Positions 16,038 through 25,200 of a stretch of DNA of 64,000 nt are shown here, one piece after another; position 1 is the first letter of the stretch, and each line of letters begins with the position of its first letter. A program made the position numbers and the translations under genes. Source of the DNA: Syntrophobacterales bacterium (GTDB lineage: Bacteria > Desulfobacterota > Desulfobaccia > Desulfobaccales > 0-14-0-80-60-11); contig JALNYP010000001.1 in NCBI GenBank assembly GCA_023229795.1, forward strand, positions 124,001 to 188,000. Direction: 5' to 3'. The notes under the pieces were generated by a model. That model searched no databases and was not told the origin of the DNA. It worked only from the letters and a program-made list of their open reading frames with translations.

Positions 16038-19000
16038 ATGTCCGAGTCCCAGTTTGTTCATCTGCACGTCCACACCGCCTACAGCCTGCTGGACGGCGCC
16101 GTCAGGATCAAGGACCTCCTGGCCCAGGCCGCGGCCTTCGAGATGCCGGCGGTGGCCATCACCGACCACGGCTCGCTGTTCGGCATCCTGGATTTCTACC
16201 AGAAGGCCAAGGCGGCGGGGATCAAACCCCTGCTGGGGTGCGAACTCTATGTAGCCCCCGGCTCCCGCCAGGAAAAGACCGGCAAGGGCGACAACCACCA
16301 CCTGGTGGTGTTGGCGGAAAATAATGAGGGCTACCATAACCTCCTCCAATTGGTCACCCGGGCCAACCAGGAAGGGTTTTACTACCGGCCCCGGGTGGAC
16401 CAGGAACTCTTGCAGGAACTGAACGGCGGCCTGATTGCCCTGTCCGCCTGCCTCCATGGCAAGGTAGCCCAGCGCCTGACCAACGATGACCCTCAGGGCG
16501 CCGAGACCGCGGCCCGGGAATACGCCGAGATCTTCAAGGACAGGTTTTACCTGGAGGTCCAGGCCAACGGGCTTCCCGAGCAGGTCAAGGTGAATGAGGC
16601 CCTCATAGAGTTAGCGCCTCGCTGGGGGATTCCCCTGGTGGCCACCAACGACGTACACTACCTGAAGCCGGAACACGCCCGGGCCCAGGATGTCCTGTTG
16701 TGCATCCAGACCGGCAAGACCGTTAATACTTCGGGCCGCATGAAGTTCCAGACGGACCAGCTCTATTTCAAGAGCCCGGAGGAGATGGCCCGGATCTTCC
16801 CCTATCCAGAGATGCTGGCGGCTTCGGGAGAGATCGCGGCCCGTTGCGAGGTCTCCATAGAACTGGGCACCTACCATTTCCCGGTGTACCCGGCCACCGC
16901 CGGGGAGAGCATGGAGTCCCTCATGTCCCGGGGGGCCCGGGAAGGACTAAAAAAGCGCCTGGCCGCGCCCGCTCCCCATCCCCGGCCCTCGGAGGCCGAC
17001 TACGTCAAGCGCCTGGAATACGAGATCGACATTCTGGTAAAGATGGGGTTTGCCGGCTACTTCCTGGTGGTGGCGGACATCATTCAGTATGCCCGGAAGC
17101 GCCAGATTCCCGTGGGCCCCGGCCGGGGCTCCGCGGCCGGCAGCCTGGTGGCCTATGCCCTTTCGATCACCGACCTGGACCCCCTGGCCTACGGCCTGTT
17201 CTTTGAGCGTTTTCTCAATCCGGAGCGGGTCAGCCCTCCTGATATCGACGTGGATTTCTGCTACGAGCGCCGGGGGGAGATTATCGAGTACGTCTCCAAG
17301 ACCTACGGCTGGGCGAACGTGGCCCAAATCACCACCTTCGGCAGCATGAAGACCCGCCAGGTGATCCGGGACGTGGGCCGGGCCCTGGAAGTACCCTTCC
17401 CCGAAGTGGACAAGGTCGCCAAGCTGGTGCCGGAAAAGCTCAACATCACCCTGGAGCAGTCCCTGGCCCAGGAGCCGCGCCTGCGGGAACTTAGGGACAG
17501 CAATCCGATGGTGGCGGACATCCTCACGGTGGCCGAAGTTCTGGAGGGCCTGCCGCGCCATGCCTCCACCCACGCCTCCGCGGTGGTTATCGCCGACCGG
17601 CCGCTGATCGAATACCTGCCCCTCTACAAGGGCAGCAAGGGCGAACAAGTCACCCAGTTCGACATGAAAGGGGTGGAGAAGGTGGGCCTGGTGAAGTTCG
17701 ATTTCCTGGGCCTGCGCACCCTGACGGTGATCGACCAGGCGGTGCGCCTGATCCGGAAGCACTATGCCCCCGACTTCGACATCCACACCATTCCTCTGGA
17801 TGATCCGGACACCTTCGCCCTGCTGCAGGCGGCCAACACCGCGGGCGTGTTCCAGTTGGAGAGCGGGGGCATGCGCGCCCTCATGGTACGCCTCAAGCCC
17901 ACAGTCTTCGAAGACATCATCGCGCTGGTGGCCCTCTATCGGCCGGGCCCCATGGAAAGCGGCATGATCGATGATTTCGTGCGCCGCAAACATGGGGAAC
18001 TTGCGGTAGAGTATTTTCTGCCCCAGATGGAGCCCATCCTCAAGGAGACCTACGGGGTCATTCTCTATCAGGAGCAGGTGATGCAGATCGCCGCGGCGGT
18101 GTCCGGTTTCTCCCTGGCGGAAGCCGACCTCTTGCGCCGGGCCATGGGCAAGAAGGACCCGGCGGTGATGGCGGCGCAGCGGGACCGCTTTGTCTCCGGG
18201 GCAGTGGCGGGGGAAGTGCCCAAGGCCAGGGCGTCCGAGCTCTTTAACCTCATCGAAAAGTTCGCGGGTTACGGCTTCAACAAGTCCCACAGCGCAGCCT
18301 ACGCCCTGGTGGCCTACCAGACCGCGTATCTCAAGGCCCACTATCCCCTGGATTTTCTGGCCGCGGTGCTCAACAGCGAAATCAATAATACCACCGCCCT
18401 GGCCAGGCATATTATGGAGGCCCGGGACCAGAAGGTCGAACTGCTGCCGCCGGACATCAACCGCAGCGACCGGGATTTTACCGTGGAGAACGGCAAGGTC
18501 AGGTTCGGGCTGGCGGGCGTGAAAAACGTGGGCATGGGCGCTATCCATGATATCCTGGACGCCCGGAGGGCCGGTCCGTTCGAGAGCTTCCGGGACGTGC
18601 TGGAGCGCATCAACCTGGGCAAGGTGAACCGCAAGGTCCTGGAATCCCTCATCCAGGCCGGCGCGTTTGACAGCCTGCAGCCCCGGCGGAGCCGGCTCAT
18701 GGCGGGACTGGAAAGCGCCCTGGAAAAGGTCAATAACCAGAAGCGCCGGGAGGCCGCCAAGCAGATGTCCATGTTCGGGGGTCTGTTGGAAGCCCGGGAG
18801 GACGACTGGCTGCCGGAGGCCGAACCTTGGGACAAGTCCTTGAAACTAGCCCGGGAAAAAGAGGCCCTGGGGGTTTACCTCAGCGGCCACCCCCTGGATG
18901 CCTACCGGGTGCTGTTGAAAACCCAGATCAGGGTGACCACCGCCGATCTGGCCGAAATGCCCGATTCCCAGGAGGTGGCCCTGGGGGTGGTGGTCACTGC

Positions 19001-19463
19001 CCTCAAGGAAAAGGCCACCAAACGGGGCGGACGCATGGCCATCCTGACGGTGGAAGACCTGGCAGGGAGCGTCGAAGTCCTGGTCTTCGGCGAAGTCTAT
19101 GAGCGGGTGGCCAATCTCCTGACCCAGCCCAGCCTGCCCCTGTGGCTCAAAGGGCACCTGGTGCTGGAAGAAAAGGGCAACAAACTGGTGGCCCAGGATA
19201 TCGCCCCCCTGGAGAGCACCCTGCCGCGCTTGCCCGAGCGGCTTGACCTGCGCCTCCAGGCCGCCACCGTGACCACCGAACAGCTTCTGCACTTAAAAGA
19301 GATTTTGAGCCGCCACGCCGGCCCGGTTCCGGCCTTCCTCATCTTCCTCCATAACCGGGAAGACCAGACCCTGGCCCTCCCCCAGGAATTAGGCCTGACG
19401 CCGTCCGCCGATTTGGTGGCGGAGGTCAACCGGCTGTTCGGATACCCGGCCCTGAGCCTGTAG
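16038..19463 (+). CDS. dnaE: DNA polymerase III alpha subunit
   Basis: Replicative polymerase. The PHP domain starts at once (FVHLHVHTAYSLLDGAV, about residues 6-22). The C-family polymerase palm includes GRGSAAGSLVAYAL and PPDIDVDF with the catalytic aspartates (about 400-407), with the third acidic residue in VKFDFLGLRTL (about 555). KYGFNKSHSAAY-type fingers motif (YGFNKSHSAAYALVAYQTAYLKAHYP) is present. The C-terminal part has helix-hairpin-helix (GLAGVKNVGMGAIHDIL) and OB-fold (VALGVVVTALKEKATKRGGRMAILTVEDL) domains. Length 1141 aa is normal. ATG 16038 was chosen; a GTG at 16032 in the same frame overlaps the ribosome-site AGGGTG. Confidence 0.97.
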   Translation: MSESQFVHLHVHTAYSLLDGAVRIKDLLAQAAAFEMPAVAITDHGSLFGILDFYQKAKAAGIKPLLGCELYVAPGSRQEKTGKGDNHHLVVLAENNEGYHNLLQLVTRANQEGFYYRPRVDQELLQELNGGLIALSACLHGKVAQRLTNDDPQGAETAAREYAEIFKDRFYLEVQANGLPEQVKVNEALIELAPRWGIPLVATNDVHYLKPEHARAQDVLLCIQTGKTVNTSGRMKFQTDQLYFKSPEEMARIFPYPEMLAASGEIAARCEVSIELGTYHFPVYPATAGESMESLMSRGAREGLKKRLAAPAPHPRPSEADYVKRLEYEIDILVKMGFAGYFLVVADIIQYARKRQIPVGPGRGSAAGSLVAYALSITDLDPLAYGLFFERFLNPERVSPPDIDVDFCYERRGEIIEYVSKTYGWANVAQITTFGSMKTRQVIRDVGRALEVPFPEVDKVAKLVPEKLNITLEQSLAQEPRLRELRDSNPMVADILTVAEVLEGLPRHASTHASAVVIADRPLIEYLPLYKGSKGEQVTQFDMKGVEKVGLVKFDFLGLRTLTVIDQAVRLIRKHYAPDFDIHTIPLDDPDTFALLQAANTAGVFQLESGGMRALMVRLKPTVFEDIIALVALYRPGPMESGMIDDFVRRKHGELAVEYFLPQMEPILKETYGVILYQEQVMQIAAAVSGFSLAEADLLRRAMGKKDPAVMAAQRDRFVSGAVAGEVPKARASELFNLIEKFAGYGFNKSHSAAYALVAYQTAYLKAHYPLDFLAAVLNSEINNTTALARHIMEARDQKVELLPPDINRSDRDFTVENGKVRFGLAGVKNVGMGAIHDILDARRAGPFESFRDVLERINLGKVNRKVLESLIQAGAFDSLQPRRSRLMAGLESALEKVNNQKRREAAKQMSMFGGLLEAREDDWLPEAEPWDKSLKLAREKEALGVYLSGHPLDAYRVLLKTQIRVTTADLAEMPDSQEVALGVVVTALKEKATKRGGRMAILTVEDLAGSVEVLVFGEVYERVANLLTQPSLPLWLKGHLVLEEKGNKLVAQDIAPLESTLPRLPERLDLRLQAATVTTEQLLHLKEILSRHAGPVPAFLIFLHNREDQTLALPQELGLTPSADLVAEVNRLFGYPALSL

Positions 19464-19591
19464 AACGGTTTTCAGTTTTCTGTTTTCTGTTGGACCTCCG
19501 GCAGGGCTCCTGGGCTGCAATTTAGATAAAGCCGACTGCACTTGAGACTTTTGCGCATATCTTAGGGAGAGGGCCGGGGGGAGGCCAGCCT

Positions 19592-20380
19592 ATGTTTATC
19601 CTGAAAAAAATCGTGGCGAATTTTCTGTCCCCGGCGGCTCTGGGAATAGAGATCCTGATCCTGGGATTATTTTTTCTCTGGCTCACCCGGAGGCAGCGCC
19701 TCGGGAAAATCCTGGTCAGCCTGGGGACGGTGGTTCTGCTCTTGTTCAGTTCCCCTCTCGTCTCTCCGCGTCTCATGATGCCGTTGGAACGCCACTATCC
19801 GGCCTTATTGCACCTCGAGGCGATTGCCTGGGAGGGACGCCGGCCGGAAACCACCCCGGTCTGGATCGTGGTCCTGGGAGGCGGCCATAACTCGGACCCC
19901 AGCCTGCCGGCTAACAGCCAGATCAGCCAGCCGGCCCTGAGCCGGGTGGTGGAAGGGGTGCGCTTGTACCACGCCAGGCCGGGAAGCAAGATGCTGGTGT
20001 CGGGCGGGGCGGTCTTCGACCCGGTGCCCGAGGCCAGGATGATGGCCCGGATCGCCCAGATTCTGGGGGTCAAACCCCAGGACCTGGTGTTGGAGGAAAC
20101 TTCCCGGGATACGGCGGACGAGGCCGCCCTCATTGCCAAAATGGTCGGCACCGACAGAATCATCCTGGTGACCTCTGCGGCCCATATGCCGCGCTCCATG
20201 GCTTTGTTCGAAAAACGCGGCCTGCATCCCATCCCGGCGCCCACCGATTATCTGACCCGCATCCCGCAAGGTCTTAGCCCCGGACAGTTTTTCCCCAGTG
20301 TCGGCGCTCTCGGGCAGGCGGAATCCGCCTTCCACGAGTACCTGGGTCTGGCCTGGGCCTGGCTGCGCGGGGACATCTGA
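19592..20380 (+). CDS. ElyC/SanA/YdcF-like membrane protein (DUF218)
   Basis: Inner-membrane protein of the DUF218 family, members of which affect envelope integrity and undecaprenyl-phosphate-linked sugar metabolism. Two N-terminal membrane helices (about residues 10-31 and 40-56) precede the DUF218 domain: VWIVVLGGGHN (about 90-100), GVRLYHARPGSKMLVSGG, EETSRDTADEAALIAKM, IILVTSAAHMPRSMALFEKRGL and SAFHEYLGLAWAWLRG at the end. This matches the longer ElyC arrangement (about 260 aa). The start has GGGAGG about 8 bases upstream. Its position before a polysaccharide synthase would fit a role in lipid-carrier or glycan metabolism, but the 330-base gap argues against one transcript. Confidence 0.85.
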   Translation: MFILKKIVANFLSPAALGIEILILGLFFLWLTRRQRLGKILVSLGTVVLLLFSSPLVSPRLMMPLERHYPALLHLEAIAWEGRRPETTPVWIVVLGGGHNSDPSLPANSQISQPALSRVVEGVRLYHARPGSKMLVSGGAVFDPVPEARMMARIAQILGVKPQDLVLEETSRDTADEAALIAKMVGTDRIILVTSAAHMPRSMALFEKRGLHPIPAPTDYLTRIPQGLSPGQFFPSVGALGQAESAFHEYLGLAWAWLRGDI

Positions 20381-20709
20381 GAGAACCGCGAGTTAGCGCA
20401 CCCGCCGCTCCGGGGGAAATCTCCGGGGTCGGATGCGTCCCATCTGCAACTCCTGCCAATTTTTCTTCCCATAACGGCATCTTTCAAAGTGATTTATGAA
20501 AAAATCAAACCCATTTTTAATAAATATTGAATTATTTTTAAAAAGGGACTAATGATAATTCATTAGCATATTCAGTGGTCGGGGAGATAACATGCCGGAT
20601 TCCTTAGCCGACCTCAACCGGACATTCCAGGGAGGGAATGCGGATGAATCCAAGCGGCCAACGGATTGTTAAGGCCGACCTCCGGCACTCGTAAGCGGGG
20701 ATTCTTGCC
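20381..20709. other. Long leader region upstream of the polysaccharide synthase operon
   Basis: This 329-base gene-free stretch has an AT-rich centre (20480-20580). It contains a 7-bp inverted repeat CTAATGA / TCATTAG (20549-20555, 20560-20566, four-base loop) and a second, CATTCC / GGAATG, near 20624-20641. No clear -35/-10 pair or sigma-54 site is seen. It probably holds the regulatory site of the synthase operon. Confidence 0.4.
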
Positions 20710-22284
20710 ATGGGTAAGAGTCTCCGTTTGCCTGGGGAGCCGATTCCCCTAGGCCGTCTGGCGCCACCGCCTTGTCCTGTTCCGGCGGCGCGGCCCCAGC
20801 AGCATATCGCCCAGGTCTTTTCTCTGATCGCCCTGGTGGTAGGACTGTTCTACCTGGTATGGTTGGGCAGAATGGTATTTGCCAGCCGGGGATGGCCCGA
20901 TTACTTCTTTCTCGCCGCGGAAATCCTGTCTTACCTGCTCCTCTGTCTCCTAAGCTACAGTATCCGGCGCCATCGTGATCATGGACCTGAAACCCCGGCG
21001 ACCGACAGCCTCCCGGCCGTGGACGTCCTGGTTCCCTGCTGCGGCGAACCCCTGGAAATCATCCGGACCACTCTCGAGGCGGTCAACCGGATCCCCTATC
21101 GTCCCCTGGAGGTTTACGTTCTGGATGACGGCGGCTCCGAAGCCGTCGCGGCCCTGACCCGATCATGGGGATTTCACTATCTTTCCCGCCCCGCCGAGGG
21201 GCTGCCCCTGGAGAATTCCAAAAGCGGCAACCTCAATTTCGGCCTGAAGCGCAGTCAGGGGGAATTGATCCTGGTCCTGGACGCCGATCAGGTGCCGGCG
21301 CCGGAAATCCTGGACCGGCTGGCAGGATTTTTTCAGCAACCGCGGGTTGCCTACGTGCAGAGCAAGCAGGCCTTCTTTTTGCCCCAAGGCGATCCTTTTT
21401 ACAACAGCGACAAGGTCTTTTACGACACCATCCAGTTGATCAATCACCGCTCCAATGCCGTGATCTCGTGCGGCTCGGGGGTGGTATATCGCCGCCGCGC
21501 TCTAGAGGAGATGGGGGGATTCGCCACCTGGAACCTGCTGGAAGACTTCACCTCGTCATATGAGTTGGTGAGCCGGGGCTGGCAGGGGGTCTATTATCCG
21601 CACCCGCTCTCCCGGGGTCTGGCGCCGGTGACCCTGGCCGGGGTCTACCGCCAGCGGTTCCAGTGGTGTCTGGACACCATGCGCCTCTTTTTTTGGGATA
21701 ACCCCCTGCTCAAGGCCGGTCTCTCCTGGCGCCAAAAAGCCCATTTTCTCACCATTATGATGAGTTATCTGGCCAGCGGGCTGGTATTTCCCGTCTTTTA
21801 CACCATCCCGCTGGTGGTTTACTGCCGCGGCAACTCTTGCGTCATCGGCGATGAACTGGTCTATGGGCTCCTTCGGGGAGTCTATCTCCTGGCCACGGTC
21901 CTGATGTTCCGCTACCTGTTTTTGGGCAAGGAGCCTTTAAAACAGTTCAAAATACTGTGCAGCCTGTTTCCGGTGCATGCCCTGGCCATCGGCACGGCCC
22001 TGTTGTCTCCCCCGGGCCGCAAACCCGCGTACCGGGTCAATAATCTGCGGCCTTTTGCCCGGGGGGGATCATGGCTGCAACTGGCGCCTCATCTGGGATT
22101 CATTGCCCTGCACCTGAGTCTGCCGGTGATCGCCCTCTGTCAGGGATGGAGCGAGCCCCGCCTGATCTTTTTCAATTCCATCTTTTCGGCCTTTATCATC
22201 TGGATTCTGGGAGACCTGGTGCTGGCCGTGGTCACCAGGCCCACCTGGCAACCCGCCATGGACCCGAGGCAGGTTTATGGTTAG
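20710..22284 (+). CDS. Processive membrane glycosyltransferase family 2 (cellulose-synthase-like)
   Basis: Expected to polymerise a nucleotide sugar and pass the chain through the inner membrane. Two N-terminal helices (about residues 38-58 and 64-84) are followed by a GT-A domain with the processive-GT2 motifs: DDG at 139-141, DADQ (DxD) at 191-194, LLED at 276-279 in place of the usual TED, and QRFQW (Q(Q/R)xRW-like) at 315-319. Then come about five helices (from FLTIMMSYLASGLVFPVFYTI to the end). At 524 aa it lacks the C-terminal PilZ domain that makes BcsA respond to cyclic-di-GMP. The product could be cellulose, a beta-glucan or an amino-sugar polymer; the sequence alone does not decide. 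It overlaps the next gene by 8 bases. Confidence 0.87.
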   Translation: MGKSLRLPGEPIPLGRLAPPPCPVPAARPQQHIAQVFSLIALVVGLFYLVWLGRMVFASRGWPDYFFLAAEILSYLLLCLLSYSIRRHRDHGPETPATDSLPAVDVLVPCCGEPLEIIRTTLEAVNRIPYRPLEVYVLDDGGSEAVAALTRSWGFHYLSRPAEGLPLENSKSGNLNFGLKRSQGELILVLDADQVPAPEILDRLAGFFQQPRVAYVQSKQAFFLPQGDPFYNSDKVFYDTIQLINHRSNAVISCGSGVVYRRRALEEMGGFATWNLLEDFTSSYELVSRGWQGVYYPHPLSRGLAPVTLAGVYRQRFQWCLDTMRLFFWDNPLLKAGLSWRQKAHFLTIMMSYLASGLVFPVFYTIPLVVYCRGNSCVIGDELVYGLLRGVYLLATVLMFRYLFLGKEPLKQFKILCSLFPVHALAIGTALLSPPGRKPAYRVNNLRPFARGGSWLQLAPHLGFIALHLSLPVIALCQGWSEPRLIFFNSIFSAFIIWILGDLVLAVVTRPTWQPAMDPRQVYG

Positions 22285-25200
22285 CAAAGTCCGCTGGGTC
22301 ATCTGGAGTGTGCCGATTCTCTTCCTGGCGCTGATCTTCGCCATCGCCTGGCACCAGGACCATGACTTCTGGCGATCTACCCGCTCCCTGTATGGGGCGG
22401 CGCAGGAAGCTCAGGCCAAGGGGGACCAGACCCGGGCCCTGGAGTTGGCCCGGAAGGCCTGGGCCCGGGACCCGAATAATGCGGAGTACGGCATTTTCTT
22501 GGGAAGGGTGTATCTGGACACCGGCCAGGTGAAGGCGGCTCTGGAGATCTCCCAACAGGTCATGGACCGCAATCCCGGTCCCGGGGCCCTGGTGGTTCAC
22601 GCCCTGGCCCTGGACCAGTTGGGGCAGCCCAAGGAGGCCCTGGACGTGCTGGCCTGGTACCTCGGCCAGCAGCCCGATGACCGGGAGGTCCTGGCCACGG
22701 CCGGGGCTATTGCCGCCCGCCACGAGGAGTATTATCCCCAGGCGGTTACCTCTTATCGGCAGCTCTACCGATTGGACCGCGACCCCGGCGTGCGCCGGGT
22801 GCTGGCAAAGCTGCTGGCATCTCTGGACCGCTACAAGGACGCGATTCAGTTCCAGGAAGAGGAAGTGGCCGAGTTTCCCGAGGACCGGGAGGCCCTGCAC
22901 TTTCTGGCCTTGCTGCATTACTGGCAGCGGGACTACCGGGTGGCCAGCGATATCTATCAGCGTCTCCTGGAAACGGGTGCGAAAAATTCCAAACTGCGCC
23001 TGGAAGCGGCCAGGGCCGCAGATGCCGCGCATGAGGATGACCGGGCCTTGGATCAGTACCTCTGGCTCTATGCCCGGCACCGGGGCGAGAAGGAATACGC
23101 CCTGGCCCTGGCGCGGCTTTGGGCCCAAAAGGGGAACCACGCGGAGGCCGCGGGGGTCCTGGCCCCCTTGATGCACCAGCAGCCCGATTTCGAATTGCGG
23201 CGCTGGTATGGCCTGGAATTGCTGCTGATCGGGGATTTCGACAAGGCCCAGCGGGAATACCATAAGGCCTGGGAGGAGGGCGACACCCACCAGGAAACCA
23301 TCATCAACCTGGCCCGCCTCTATGCCCGGAAGAATCGGTTTGGCCCTGCGGCCGCCATGTGGGATGAAGCCCTACGGCGGCGGCTCGTCAAGGGTGAGAT
23401 GCGCTGGGAGGCGGCCTTGACGTATTCCTATGCCAAGCGTTATCAGGACGCTTTGGAAATCATCGCCCCGTTCCGGCAGCAGCACCCCAACGATCCCAAG
23501 GTGCTGTTATTTTCCGGACAACTCCATTTCTATCAGAAGCATTGGAGCCAGGCGGTGCACTTCTTTTCCGCCTACCTGGAACAGAACCCTCAGGATGCCG
23601 AGGTGAGGCGGCAACTGGCGGAGGCCTATTCCTTTCAGCCCGAGGCCCGCAAAGAGGCCCTGGAGCAATACGGCGAAGCCCTGAAGCTCAAGGATGACGT
23701 CAACCTTAGGCTGCGGCGCATCAGTCTCCTCCTGGAGGACCAGCGTTGGGACCAGGCCGCCCGGGAATTGCGCGACTGTCCGACTCCGGATGATCCTCAG
23801 CTCCTGCGGCAGGAAGCCCATCTCCATCTCTGGCTGGGGGATCTGCCGGAGGCCCTGAAGTACTATGACCTCTTTCTGAAGAAGGCCCCCGGAGACCGCG
23901 TCGGCCGCCTGGAGAAGGCCCGGGTCCTGACGTACCTGGGGCGGGGCCCCGAAGCACTGGAACTCCTGAACCGTCTCCGTATGGACCAGCCCAAGGACCC
24001 GTTGGTCCGGGTGGTGGCCATCGAAGCCTATCTCACCAGTCGGGATTTTCCCAAGGCCCTGGCCCTGGCGCAAAAAGAGCTGGAACCCTTGCCCGACCTG
24101 AGCCTGGAGGAACGGGCCCTGGTGGCCCGCTGCTACGCCCACTCCACCGAGACGTCAAGTCTGTACCGGGCCGTCGACTTGCTCATGACGAATCTGTGGA
24201 AAAACCGCTACCATCATGCCTCCCTGCTCATCCTGGCCTCTCTTTTGCCCCGCCTGCCCCGGTATGAGGACTTGAATCGGGTGATGTACCGGCTGCCCGG
24301 GGTCCGGGTGGGAGGGCCGGAACAGGTTTCGGCCCTGTCCTATTTCGCGGGCCAGGCTGGGCGGCAGGGGGGCAAACTCAATTACCTGCTGCATGTCCTT
24401 CAGGAATACCGGCGGCACCGCCAGCCGAAAAGCCCCGGGGAGCTCCTGGCCCTGGCCTGGCTGGCCGTGGAGCTGGATAATCAGCCGGCCGCCCTCCGAT
24501 ATTATCAGCGAGCCCAGAGACTGCGGCCCCAGGATCAATCCATCGCCAAACTCCTGATGCAGTGCCAGATGGGGCAGAAGAACTTTGGCCAGACCCTGAA
24601 GCTTTTGGAGGCGGACTCCAAGAATCCCGGGGCGCCCCTGGAGATGGCCCGGATTTATCTCATGCGTCGTCAATATGAGGGGGTCAGGGCCGCGGTCGCC
24701 AAGATTCCCGCGGATTCTCCGGATTACTCCCAGGGGATGCTCCTCCTGGTCCGGGCCTGCCGGGCCGAACAGAGCTATCCGGAGGCGCTGCAGACTCTAG
24801 CCCCGCTGGAAGGCAAGATTCCCCCGGAAGACTTCCTCATGGAGAAGGCCAGAACCCTGGAAGCCATGGGGGATAAGGAGGCCGTCACCCTTTACCGGCA
24901 GGTGAGCGAGCAGAAACCCGGCTCCCAGGCGGCCAGGGTGGCCAAGGCCCGGGAGGCCCGGACCCAGGGGAATTGGGGCGCGGCCTATAAGGAGTACGCC
25001 GTGGCGCTGAAAGAGGCGCCCCAAGACATCGAGTTGCTCAATGAACTGGAGGACATTCGCCAGCAAATGCGGCCCCAGATGGCCTCCCGGGGCTTTCCCG
25101 GTTCCCGGGGGGAGCGTCGTCCCGAGGAAGCGCAACGCCCCTGGCAATTCTCCAGTTTTAACCGGGAGCCCAGAGGGCTGGGGCTCAGCAACTACCTGCC

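Noticed and set aside
16947..18548. Open frame of 533 codons antisense to dnaE
   Set aside because: It is a shadow of dnaE codon bias in GC-rich DNA; the sense strand has all polymerase motifs and the antisense translation resembles no protein family.
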